Origin: Orobanche coerulescens
Lineage: Eukaryota; Streptophyta; Magnoliopsida; Lamiales; Orobanchaceae
Direction of reading: 5' to 3'
Length of the DNA: 64,000 nucleotides
Assembly (NCBI GenBank): GCA_033398695.1
Contig: CM065811.1
Span: 75,024,001-75,088,000 of the forward strand
This document shows, in pieces, positions 22,711-34,256 of this stretch. Each line of letters starts with the position of its first letter. Position 1 is the stretch's first letter. The notes beneath the pieces are model-generated. The model saw only the letters and a list, made by a program, of their open reading frames with translations, ran no database searches and was not told the DNA's origin. Made by a program: the position numbers and the translations under genes.

Positions 22711-23235
22711 ATATATATATATATTGTACATTATTAACGTACGCTAACCTCTTCATTTAATGTACGTTACCAGTTTAGCGTGCGCTAACATTCTTTGTTA
22801 GCGTGTGCTATCGAAGTCCAGAGGCTACTATCTTGCTGCATGAAATGATTTACATACGCAATGCCCATGCAATAGCGTACGTAAAGGCCTCTATTTAGCG
22901 TACGCAAACCTTCCACCATAGCGTGCACTACTCATAGTTGACTTGCTACAGTCTGCACCTACCCCCGTGTCCCCACATTCCGAAAGTAACCTGACAAAGC
23001 TAAGATTCCTTTGGTCTGATCTGATTAGCGTGCGCTATCAATATACATTAGCGTGTGCTAATCGTTCACAACAAACATCCGTTGACCTTGTCGACACATG
23101 CGCCGAAAGTGACGGGGTCCACACATAGATTCCTTCTGATCTGGTCTGTACTAGCGTGCGTTATCTTTTGCCTCTAGCGTGCGCTAAACCAGAACGATAG
23201 CATGCGCTAGGCATGTATATTAGCGTGCGCTAATA
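22711..23235 (-). promoter_or_regulatory. U3 motif cluster and TA-repeat TATA box, copy a
   Basis: More than a dozen TAGCGTGCGCTA-like sites lie upstream (minus strand) of a (TA)n run followed by GAGTAGTTGGCTGTCATTCC. Several sites carry CG to TG/CA changes relative to the matching sites in copies b and c, as expected for methylated CpG decay. Confidence 0.6.
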
Positions 23236-23489
23236 ATGTTACACTTAGCCATTTCAGCTACTCTTGTCCAACGTCTCGAAATGCAGAATACGAACATACG
23301 GCATACGAAATACATATACTCAACACATTAGATCCTCAAATGCAATTGTTGACCAAATATGACCATTATACCAATACTGACATCTCAGTCCTTCATTTAT
23401 TTTATCCATACTGTACAGATTCCACACTGCACAACATAACTCGGATAAAATAACATTAAACAATAGTAGTAGAAATTTCGGATATTACA

Positions 23490-25924
23490 TACTACACCAC
23501 TTAAAATAAGTTTCGTCCTCGAAACTTGCAATCCGTCATAGAAAACAAACAAACCGTTCAACCAAAATATTCCAAAACCATTATGACAACGATCAATCAT
23601 CATTATTACCGAATAACCAAAATAACATACTTGCAAATGCGCAAAGTCGGCAAGATTATCGATCAAGTCTACTGAGATACTAGCAATCACAATTCCATGA
23701 GTCTCAAAAAATATATATATCATCTTCGGATGAAATAATCTATCCGTGTCAAAACCTGTCTGCCTGATCGCACAATTAAGTCCCAATTCTGATAAAACCG
23801 ATAATACACAATACATCTGTGAAACAACTGCCCAACACAATAGCAACAAATCCTGAAATATCGACACAAAATCTCAACGCTCAGATGATCACCAGCAATG
23901 ATCAACCCATAAATTAATCGAGAATATCATTGACATGATAAACTCTAATATGACCAACCCAAAGGTCAAAACGCAACCGAGAATACTATTAACAAGATAA
24001 ACTCCAATATGACCAACTTAGAGGTCAAAACTCAATCAAGAATATCATCACCATGATAAACTCCAATATTACCAACGAACGATCAACGATAATCGGGAAT
24101 ACCCTCACACGGTAAGCTCCAACATGATCAACATAGAACCGCAGAAACCGATATATGAAAGAATAAAGTTCTCAAAACGACACGCCAATCACATATGGAT
24201 CTCAATAAACACAACCGACTGTTGAACGAACCTCTCGGGCGTACGAACAACCAGTCGCAAATCGGCGAACATCCCAAATCATACATGGAGTGGGAATGAC
24301 CAATCAATACTGATCAAAATTCAAAAAGTGTTACCGTCACACCAGTAGAGCCACCTAGCACATATGCTCCAGTTTCACAAAATCCAAAGTTTCAAGATTA
24401 CATTCTGTACACGAGTCTACAAAACGCAGTATTTCTCTTATCCGATAAATCAACCGATCATCCCTGGATAATCAAACTACCATATTAAAGTTCGGATTTC
24501 TTTTCATAGTACCATTAGTGTGTTATCCAGTTTGTAAGTCCCACTCAGAACTTCACCACGACATGCATTATGCACTAATGCTTATGTATATCAATCACAT
24601 TTTCAAAACCAGTTTGAAATCATATAATCTTACCACGAAGACAATTTTCGAAAGTTCTTTCAAAAATTCCAAAACTCAAAACATAAATTTTCATAAGGCC
24701 ACGAAATTAATTTTCGAAAAATTAACCGGCTCGCTAATGCCAAGTATTTGATAACACTTTCCTTCGAATCCACACGATTTCGAAGTTTTAAAATGAAAAC
24801 TATGAAAATGATTGACCACATCCATACTCCTGTATACCAGTTCGGTTCGTCACCAATTCTACTGACATTCCATCGGAAAACCACATGATAGAGTTCCAAA
24901 ATCTCAACGTATAAACTTCTACAAAAACTCATTTTCCACATATGACTCGCAATGTCAACCATTATCCCATCATGGATCACGTCAATTATGTTATGAGAAA
25001 ACATTGAAACAAATCAACACAGCGAAAGACTTCCCGAGAAGTTTCATTTGCACAAGTAAACCAAAATCCCGAAAGGCAAAAATAGATAAACAATCGGTAA
25101 CGCGTTTTACAAATCTCGGGAGTTTTAGAAAACAGAAAAGCCTTTTGAAGCATTAGGGTCTCAGCCCGTATCTCATTCCGTATTACAAGAAGTTTAAAAA
25201 GTAGAAAACCCTTTTCGGACCTCAAGTCCTGAGTTGTAAAACTATTTTAAAATCAGTTGGGTCTCGGTCCAAAATCATTTTCCGTAAAACATCCGTAAAA
25301 TATTCATTTTGAAAAGTATCATTTTTAAATGCTCAAAAATAGTTCATATATCTCAGAATGAACTACATGTTCTGCTCAACCATCCACAACATTCTCCCAA
25401 ACGCACAATTCCGTTCCAAAATCTACCCAACATACTGATTTCCAAAATCATAGCGTCTCAAGATTATCGATCATGTCCCAACTCTGTCACCTTATACTGT
25501 AACACATAATATTCTGCTGAATCTCAAAGCATATCAACTTAGAACGACAATATATCTCAATGAAATTCGAAAATCCAAATACTTATAGATCGTGAAGCCG
25601 ACGATTCCCCGTGATACTGGCACATGTCTCAACTCAAGAAAATACTCGACACAGATATTTTCAAAACACACGTTTTGCAAAATCAGTTCAACTCGAGAAC
25701 ACGACACCTTTCTATCCGAAGAAATACGTTAATACCATTTGGAAAAGCTTATAACAAGCCCAGTACTACACTGGCAAATCCCATAACGCACAAACCTGAG
25801 TGAACAACAAAAACTCACAGCTCTAATATTTGTCAATCGACAACTCGAATGACGCGACAAAAACACGACTTAACTCGACTCGATTGCCTATGTTTTCTCA
25901 AACTAAAGCTCTGATACCATATTC
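23490..25924 (-). repeat. Internal region of the minus-strand array, copy b
   Basis: This 2.4 kb region lies between LTR copies b (5' side) and a (3' side). The primer site TGGTATCAGAGC is at 25919-25908. The 3' end on minus reads AGTTTCGAGGACGAAACTT, the usual tail of chromovirus internal regions. No gag, pol or other domain is recognisable. A minus frame of 114 codons at 25004-24660 recurs in copy c, but it looks like shared non-coding DNA. Confidence 0.75.
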
Positions 25925-28900
25925 TGTAACACCCCCAGATTTAACCGGGAATATTACAGCGCCGTGGGCCCGAGATGGAACCCACAAGGCTAAAGGAAAT
26001 TTTCGCAAATATTTACAAATGCCCAAGAGGCCGACGACGGTACTATCTTTAAAATATTTGAAGACTATATAAAATCTGTTTATCAAAACCGTCGTGAAAT
26101 CTTGTTTTGAAAAGGGGCAAGGCCGAACGACCGAAACTCAATAGTTTAGAAAATGATTTCCAAAGTAACTCAAATTACCAGAAACGAAAGGTCATTTAAA
26201 AAATACTCACGCAGCGGAAAAGACAAACAATTAAAAATACTCTAGCAGTGGAATACAACAACTGATCAGGAAACTCAATACACAATTACATGCCCTAGCC
26301 AGTATCCTCCGGGAAGCTCATCTCTCCACAACCGCTACAAGCTCGATATCTCAAGAACCTAAAAAGAAAACCCACGACGGGGTCAGTCATAATATCCAAC
26401 AATGATAACCGTCACATCACATTAATAATTACATACCAATGAGAATACAAAATAAGAATACGACCAATGTAATCTTATCGTCATAACTTTACCAAAATTC
26501 ACATCTCGCACATTACCCAAGGTTCTCAAAATATTATCATAACTCATTGTTATGAAACTATACCAACTTTGACCAATTCGATCCATCAGAATAGACATCA
26601 TCAAATCTCAACATTAAAATCAATTGTCCATCAAAGACAAATACCAAGGGAAATACGGCACATACCTCGAGATGCACAATACCACGACACTCATATCAGA
26701 TCAATGCAACATACAGGCACGGTCCTAACACAAGACCTACATATGCATACTCATATGACAACGTCAATATGCTCAAAACAATAACAACAATGTATACTCT
26801 ATGGAAATCCCATGATCCAGCGCCCTCAGCATAGATCCCAAGATGATCCTACTAGATCCAAACGAGGTGGATAACCAACAATATACATCTGCACAACAAC
26901 ACATGTAAAACCAACGATGCGAATCCACAAGATTCCATCAACACAACGCTGGGTAATCCAACGATCCAGCGCCCTCAGCATAGATCCCAAGATGATCCCG
27001 TTGGACCATAACGAGGTGGAAGAACCTGTCCAATAATCCAGCGCCCTCAGCACAGATCCCAAGATGATCCCGTCGGACCATAACGAGGTGGACATCTGAT
27101 CCAGTGCCCTCAGCATAGATCACATGATCCCAATGGATCAACACAACATAAACAATACAATTATGCATACACATATGTAAATCCATATGTTCATCAACAT
27201 GAACAACATAACATGCACGACATTATGACAATTCACTAGGACGACCCCATGTTCGACAATATGCATGACCAAAATCAATAACACTAAACCACAATCAATA
27301 TAGAATACTTGCCCCGAGTCCTTTGGGAGCAATCTCGATGTCAAATCATCATCGACGATTTTCCGCAATGCTCGGCGATCCAAACGTACCATGGACTATA
27401 GATACTCATATCCTTGTCTTTATCATAGTGTATCCTCGATACTCTAATATGCCAATAACCTAAATAAATCATATACATTATGATTTAGCTCCCAGAACCG
27501 GAAGGACAATATATAATCCAAATCTCCAGAATTTGCAGTAATAATCATTGCTATATGCATTATAAACGAAGTGAAACTGAAACCATTCATTAAACATTAT
27601 AACTGAGCAATTAATAACTTGCCTCGATACCGATACGACGACAATGAATCCGCTACCAATCTCATTTCCTTCGTCTACGAGCTCCTCGGCCCTGACCCGT
27701 GCAATTCAAAAACACGCTCGAACACGACCGCAACATACGGTTATAATCACCGATCAATAATCTCAACCTATTGAAGTAATTAATTAACACATATCCGATA
27801 ACAATCAACAACCGACACGACCAACCAATCAACTCAACGATATCTCGATCGTACACAAAACCAAATAATCCAACTCAAAAATTATGAACTCATATCTACA
27901 ATACAAGCCGTACTCGATGATCATAAATAATAATCAATAACCGATCAAAAAACCCAACGGTTCCATAATATCCCGGTTAACCACAAGTCTGATCAAACCA
28001 ACTTTAACGATCATGAATTCATAATCGAAACAGAATATACTACCCTGCCTGTTGACTTAGTGCATGTTAATTACTTAACGTAGCATGCGCTAAGTTGCTC
28101 CCGTTAGCGTGCGCTAGCCAGTAGGCTTAGCGTGCGCTAATGACATGCAGTTACATGTATTTCAGATACCGATCAACATATGGCGATTATTAAGAACACT
28201 AAGTGATTCGAAACCATGTTCATAGCTATCAAAACAACGAAATCCGATATCCTTTAACATATAGGTAATCATCCAACTCTTAATCCAATTCATATATTCA
28301 CAAATCATCTTCTTCCTCAAATATCAACCTCATGAACATTAAGAACATAACAACACTTCCATAATCTACCATTACAGGGAGTAATTATCAACAATAACAT
28401 CAACATTCGAAACTGAGGAGAAGAAATAACCAACTAATATCAAGAAGACGAATCAACACGATTCAAACTATACGAATCACATTAATATCATCATACTCTG
28501 GTAATCACTCTCATAATCATGCTTATCAACTTGTTTATGTAATAATCATCAACTCAAGAACATCAACATTCAATCCAAAATGAAATCCAAAGATGAAGAG
28601 TGATTACCTTTTTGAAGGAATGGATTGATTTCCAAGGTTGAATCCATTTCTAAGAATCGCCAATGATTTAAAGAGCAAAGCTTTAATCCATGATTTCCAT
28701 CTTTAATCTTGTTAAAGAGGTCCATCCCTCAGTGTTTAAGAACTCCCAAATGTCCTCCCAAGGTTCTCTCTATCGGTTGCAAGAAGAGAATGGAAGAAAT
28801 GAGGAATGACAGCCAACTACTCATATATATATATATACTGTACATTATTAACGTACGCTAACCTCTTCATTTAGCGTATGTTACCAGTTTAGCGTGCGCT

Positions 28901-29600
28901 AACATTCTTTGTTAGCGTGCACTATCAAAGTCCAGAGGCTACTATCTTGCTGCATGAAATGATTTACATACGCAATGCCCATGCAATAGCGTACGTAAAG
29001 GCCTGTATTTAGCGTACGCAAACCTTCCGTAGCGTGCGCTACTCATAGCTGACTTGCTACAGTCTGCACCTACCATCGTGTCCCCACATGCCGAAAGTAA
29101 CCTGACAAAGCCAAGATTCCTTTGGTCCGATCTGATTAGCGTGCGCTATCAATATACATTATTGTGCGCTAATTGTTCACAACAAACATCCGTTGACCTT
29201 GTCGGCACATGCGCCGAAAGTGACCGGGTCCACACATAGATTCCTTCAGATCTGGTCTGTACTAGCGTGCGTTATCTTTTGCCTCTAGCGTGCGCTAAAC
29301 CAGAACGATAGCGTGCGCTAGGCATGTATATTAGCATGCACTAATAATGTTACACTTAGCCATTTCAGCTATTCTTGTCCAACGTCTCGACATGCAGAAT
29401 ACGAACATACGGCATACGGAATACATATACTCAACACATTATATCCTCAAATGCAATTGTCGACCAAATATGACAATTATACCAATACTGACATCTCAGT
29501 CCCTCATTTATTTTATCCATACTGTACAGATTCCACGCTGTACAACATAACTCGGATAAAATAACATTAAACAATAGTAGTAGAAATTTCGGATATTACA
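25925..29600 (-). repeat. LTR copy b (3.68 kb) of the minus-strand array
   Basis: It has the same boundaries and modules as copy a, with (AT)7 at 28823-28837, a U3 cluster at 28850-29345 and a four-copy minisatellite at 26812-27130. It acts as the 5' LTR of one unit and the 3' LTR of the next. Confidence 0.88.
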
Positions 29601-30299
29601 TACTACACCACTTAAAATAAGTTTCGTCCTCGAAACTTGCAATCCGTCATAGAAAACAAACAAACCGTTCAACCAAAATATTCCGAAACCATTATGACAA
29701 CGATCAATCATCATTATTACCGAATAACCAAAATAGCATACTTGCAAATGCGCAAAGTCGGCGATCTACTGAGATACTAGCAATCATAATTCCATGAGTC
29801 TAAAAAAATATATATATCATATCCGGATGAAATAATCTATACGTGTCAAAACCTGTCTGCCTGATCGCACAATTAAGTCCCAATTCTGATAAAACCGATA
29901 ATACACGATACATCTGTGAAACAACTGCCCAACACAATATCAATAAATCCCGAAATATCGACACAAAATCTGAACGCTCAGATGATCACCAGCAATGATC
30001 AACCCATAAATTAATCGAGAATATCATTGACATGACACTTCGCCATAGATGGCCTACGGCAACTCCTACAAAATGTTGCAAGAAGCAAAAAAAACGTTGC
30101 TGCAGACAAGAAAATCAGAACGGCAACACTTTTTTGGTGTTGCACTTTTCACCGCTGCCGTAGGTCCCTATAGCAACACTTCTGTCACCTACTGCAACAC
30201 TACTCCTTTTGTTACCATAAGACTGCAAGGCATCGTTAAATATAGTCTGCAGCAACATTAAACAAGTGTTGCAACAGAGGTCAATTTTCTGTAAAAGTA

Positions 30300-30357
30300 G
30301 GGGCCCACAGATGGGGCCCACATGTATGGTCCGATGTGGGCCCCACCTGTGGGCCCC
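30300..30357. repeat. 24 bp-arm GC-rich hairpin
   Basis: GGGGCCCACAGATGGGGCCC plus ACAT (30300-30323) is complementary to 30334-30357 at 23 of 24 positions, with a 10-nt spacer. Each arm itself contains two GGGGCCCACA units. It is not present at the corresponding place in the CACTA element at 57965, which diverges after GTAGGGG. Confidence 0.9.
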
Positions 30358-30779
30358 ATACCTTTTAGGGAACCCTGTTGCAACACTTTTTTGCAACACT
30401 TTTTAAGTTTATGCAACACCTTTTTAGTAAGTAACTGCAACACTATGTACCACCTACTACAACACTTTCACAAAAAAAATTGATAAAAAATATTTGTTTA
30501 TATTAATTACCAATCCATTACAATTCAAAATCCATCCATTCAAAATACAATCCATACCATCCATCCATCCAAAATATCTAATCAAATAAATACCCTCCAC
30601 ACCATACAGTTATAAGTCTAACCACCAAAACAAAGACCCTCCAGACCATCCATCCACCATAATATCTAACCAAGCACATAGAGTTATAAGTACGTAATGG
30701 AAATAGTTAAACAACTTAAATACAATGACCAAAAGCCATGAAATACAGTACTTAAAAAACAGAAAATCTAAGATGTATC

Positions 30780-31260
30780 ATCTCCTCCGGTAATAGGAGT
30801 GCCGTTGTCATTATCATGCTTGGGTTTACTTCACTTAATTTCTTAAGCACCCAAGTTAGGTTCTCCTGCACCTTATTCACCTATGAATCAACTTCTTCTT
30901 GGACCTTCTTCTCTAGCTTTTATTCCATTTCGTCAACAACTTCTTGCCTAATTGTGGTCGTCAAGTCACTGATCTGCGAGTTTGTCGTGCCAGAAGTGGA
31001 GCATTTTTCAGACTTTACACATCTTCCTATAAGCCATGAAGGACTAATAACCTTTTCAATTTTATCCTACAAAATAAAGTCATGGCCATGTCAAATTAAA
31101 TAGACTTGAATGGAAGAATACACCTGGCATGTCATCAACTAAATAATAGAACACTTACAACTATGAACTTAGTTACTTTTCCATCAGTCATGTACTCGCG
31201 ACCCTCTTTTCGCTTACGAGTCTTAACAAAAAGTGTTCCATCTGATTCTTTGGGGCCTGA
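30780..31260 (-). pseudogene. CACTA accessory protein (Ptta/En/Spm) 3' remnant
   Basis: Reading minus from about 31257, the sequence encodes GPKESDGTLFVKTRKRKEG, then a GT splice donor. A later segment reads IEKVISPSWLIGRC, and the C-terminal part NKVQENLTWVLKKLSEVN ends near 30790. Stops interrupt the middle part. The 'F.KTRKRK' and 'QE' segments resemble the C-terminal region of plant En/Spm TNP1-like proteins, which bind subterminal repeats. The upstream part is missing. Confidence 0.5.
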
Positions 31261-32390
31261 ACACAAAATTACAAACATAAGGTAAGAAATTTATGCTATA
31301 CCAAACCTGACATTATTAATTAGTGTACCAGGTCTTGCATTTTGCACCTTCAATTTAATAGAATAACAAGTATATTATGTATATTTTTAGTCGGAACATA
31401 AAAATAGAAATGCAGAAATGGACCAAAATATACGCGTCTTGGAGGTTAACATCATTCACATACTGGCCCAAAATAAATAAATAAATAAATTAACTAGTAA
31501 TCACTCGTAACTCGTTCTTCCAAGAGCACCAACTTTTCGGGAAAAATTTACTCCTTGATGTGATAAAACTATGAAGAGCTTCAAGGGATTCTTGCTTCTG
31601 CCCAACATTGATCAACTCTGCACATGTCCATACGAAAATAAAAATACCATCTTTTTTGGTACATAATGTTCAGTTTTTCCCCTTAGATGCTACAATTAAG
31701 ACTTAAGATATATCAAAAAAGAATATAAAGGAAAGGGGTTGCTAAAAGCTCTTGGGTATTAGACTACATTGCTTGCCTGATCTTTAAAAGCACCCCACAG
31801 AACATACTCACTTGACCACATCAAAGTGCACATATAGCAAAATGAGAAAGAAAACCCAACAAAAAACTCGCATTCCACTTCCTAACAAAACTATTCCGGA
31901 ATGAAGAAAGATCAGCCCAACCATTTCGGTCTTTGATTCTTTAACAGAAGCGTCATCATGAAATTGTTAAGGGCCCACATGACGCCTTCCACATATAACC
32001 TAGAAATTTCAAACCTCCAAACATATTTATTTAGAAAAAAAAAGAGTCGGTCCTCTTCATACATTCGTTCAAAGGTAGTTGTTGTAACTTGTATGACCAG
32101 ACAAAATCTAGATTCTCCCTCCCAATCCGAGGCAACCAATCTTTCTATCTTTGCTTTGTAAAGTCTAATAAAAGCATTTACAACTACGGATTACATTTTC
32201 TCCTCCGGTCGATCTAATCTTACTTTCAACTGCTGGGCTATATACTCTAAGTATTCAGATGAAAGGTTATACGCAACGCCATTGTCAAACTCCACCTCTA
32301 CCTGAAAGGAGGTCTACAAAACACATTCAACTCATAACAATAACATTATAATCAATAAATAAACAGAGCTGTCCACGTATCATCATTGTT
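31261..32390. other. Unassigned interior of the CACTA element
   Basis: This AT-rich stretch has short open frames only. I recognise no domain and see no tandem repeat beyond simple AAAT runs near 31480. It may be intronic sequence of the accessory gene or captured host DNA. Confidence 0.3.
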
Positions 32391-32499
32391 TCATTTTAAG
32401 ATACGTGAATACGACCCCAAATTGTCGATTTTATGGGGCAAATTCGACCCCCCAAAACGAATGTAGACAAAGAGGTTTGGTTCAATTCCCACTCACCCT

Positions 32500-32595
32500 A
32501 CAACAAACAACAACATCAAAGCCTTAGTAGTCCCAAAATGCTTTCATCAAAGACTTAGTCCCAATAAGCTTTGGGGTCGGCTAATTCCCACCCAC
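32500..32595 (-). mobile_element. Au-like SINE 3' fragment
   Basis: CAACAACATCAAAGCCTTAG, then AGTCCC and CTTTGGGGTCGGCTA, are the hallmark of the 3' part of plant Au-type SINEs read in reverse, with the CAA run as the tail complement. The CAAAG(A/C)CTTAG unit appears twice, so the copy is rearranged. No A or B box is seen. Confidence 0.5.
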
Positions 32596-33100
32596 CCCAC
32601 AAAAAAAATGACGATTGTTCAGAAGCTAATTACTAGTTTTTTTTTCTTCACAAAAATGATAAAGGAATTGAGGATAAAGATTGTATGGTCAATCAAAACA
32701 CCACAGAAGGCAAAAGAATTCAGAATTAACATGTTAAAAAATATTCAAACTTCATCTTACAAAATCGAGATTATACCAGTACCATAAAAATCGAGATTAT
32801 ACCAGTAGAGGAAGCAGATTGCTGTCATTGTCACATACCACTAGGGAAAGCCATTCGATCTCAATGAGAAACAGACGAGGTGGGATGAGAGTGAGATTTA
32901 GGTGCGGCATAGATCTTGTTGTAGGCAGTCTCACTAGTTTCCTTTGTCAATATGCATAAAAATTGATTAAAAAACTTCGAAAAGCATTATGTAAGTATTA
33001 ATTAGAATTTCAAGCAGACCGGGGAAAAAGAAGAAGATTAAAACTAGAGAGGCAGAAGGAAGTTAAAAAACTTACAGATTTAGGAGCATGGAGAGAAAAT

Positions 33101-33244
33101 CTATTGAGGCGAGGACACTCCGCCACCGTCTGGGCACTTCGAATCGCCCATGGTCTGGATCTCATTGGAGGAGTCGAAGTAGGAGACGGTGGCTTCGGGG
33201 AGCTTGTCGCCGACAGAGATTTTAGGGACAGCTGCTGCTGCCAT
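33101..33244 (-). pseudogene. Captured first exon of a type II peroxiredoxin
   Basis: From ATG at 33244 the minus strand encodes MAAAAVPKISVGDKLPEATV followed by SYFDSSNEIQTM. This is the N-terminus of plant type II/atypical 2-Cys peroxiredoxins, thiol peroxidases that reduce H2O2. The catalytic Cys region (PGAFTPTCS-like) should follow but does not: the reading changes to an unrelated GDSKCPDGG.. tail and stops at 33101. A second frame continues to a GTAAGT donor near 33076. A CA/GT-rich leader precedes the ATG. It is therefore a gene fragment carried inside the CACTA element (transduplication). Which paralogue it came from cannot be told. Confidence 0.65.
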
Positions 33245-33354
33245 TTCTGTGTGAGTGTGGGTATGTGCGTGCAGAAGAAGACAACGAAGAAACGAGTGTG
33301 TGTGGCTGAATCTGGATTTTGGGATAAAGAAGAAATTAGGGTTGAGTTTATAAA

Positions 33355-33922
33355 TTAGACCCGGCAATTTACCACACGACACGAAAACACGACACGAAAG
33401 TGACGCAAAAATTTAGTATTTGAGTTTACATTTTGAGTACACGACACGAAAATACACGAACACGAAAGTACACGACCGTGATTTAGTGTCGGTTTTGTGT
33501 TTACCCTTTGAGTACACGACACGACACGAGGTACATGAAATAAATAAATATATAATATTTTATATTTAATTTAATAAAAATATATATTTTATGAATTCAG
33601 TTTATACTAAACTTTAAAATTTGAAAATATAATGTGAACTTTCATAAATTTCGTGTAAACATTCGTGTTTTCATTGTCATTCCTTTCATTTCGTCTACTA
33701 AAACCTATAAAAATAATATTATAATATTAAAATTATTATATTTTATAATATTTTAATATTTATTTTATATGATGTGCCTGACACGAAAACACGACACGAA
33801 ACGACACGAATTTGCACGGTACACGACACGGCATGACACGAATTCATTTAGTGTCGTGTATGGGTTTGGACTTTTGGTACACGAAACATGAAAGTACACG
33901 ACCGAACGAATTGCCAAGTCTA
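33355..33922. mobile_element. MITE-like insert with ACACGACACGAAA repeats
   Basis: The ends TTAGACCCGGCAATT and AATTGCCAAGTCTAA are imperfect inverted repeats of about 15 bp. Inside both ends are many ACACGACACGAAA units in opposite orientations around an AT-rich core. This resembles hAT-type MITEs. AGTTTAT occurs just outside both ends (33345 and 33924) and may be part of an 8 bp duplication, but the exact boundary is uncertain. Confidence 0.45.
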
Positions 33923-34256
33923 AGTTTATTACATTTATAATAGTTTACTATATTTTTAAATTATTAAAAATGTTATATTGTACAAAATTGACATTATTGA
34001 TTGTAATCACAAATTGTTAGTTTTGAAATTTTAAATAATATATTTTTCCAATTTTAAATAATTTTACAGTAAATTAAATATTTATTTTAAATGTTTTATT
34101 AAAAATATAAAGTTATAGCTAAGGCAAAACTTTGTAAACATATACAGCAACATCAAAAAAGCAATGTTGCAGCAGGTAAAAAATTTAGAGTTACTACAAC
34201 ATTTTTGAGCGCAACACTAACAAAATCCGTTGCCGTAGGCCATCTATGGCGTAGTG

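Larger units (their letters stand above)
19860..23489 (-). repeat. LTR copy a (3.63 kb) of the minus-strand array
   Basis: On the minus strand it starts TGTAATATCC at 23489 and ends GTGTTACA at 19860. The U3 motif cluster lies at 22737-23235 and a second smaller one at 21955-22030. (AT)7 at 22711-22724 sits where the TATA box belongs. A minisatellite with GATCCAGCGCCCTCA.. and GTCCGACGGGATCAT-like cores occupies 20768-21010. The primer site TGGTATCAGAGC (19854-19843) follows the LTR end. Confidence 0.88.
30036..34256 (-). mobile_element. CACTA transposon, complete ends, with captured gene fragment
   Basis: The 28 bp terminal repeats are CACTTCGCCATAGATGGCC.. on the left and its CACTACGCC.. 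complement on the right. A 3 bp TGA duplication lies on each side (30033-30035 and 34257-34259). Copy a of the host array shows the uninterrupted target at about 23937. Subterminal GCAACACTTTT repeats fill the first and last few hundred bases. The left end has one changed base (CACTT for CACTA). Inside are an accessory-protein remnant, a perfect-looking hairpin, a SINE fragment, a MITE-like insert and a peroxiredoxin exon. No DDE transposase domain is visible, so it is non-autonomous. Confidence 0.9.

Noticed and set aside
24660..25004. 114-codon minus-strand frame repeated in the array copies (also 34981-35325 and, truncated, 18679-18939)
   Set aside because: The copies are parts of a duplicated non-coding internal region. 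No domain is recognisable, and conservation is no higher than in the flanking non-coding bases.
30816..31103. Plus-strand 95-codon frame inside the CACTA element
   Set aside because: The opposite strand gives a recognisable En/Spm accessory-protein C-terminus, so the plus frame is a shadow.
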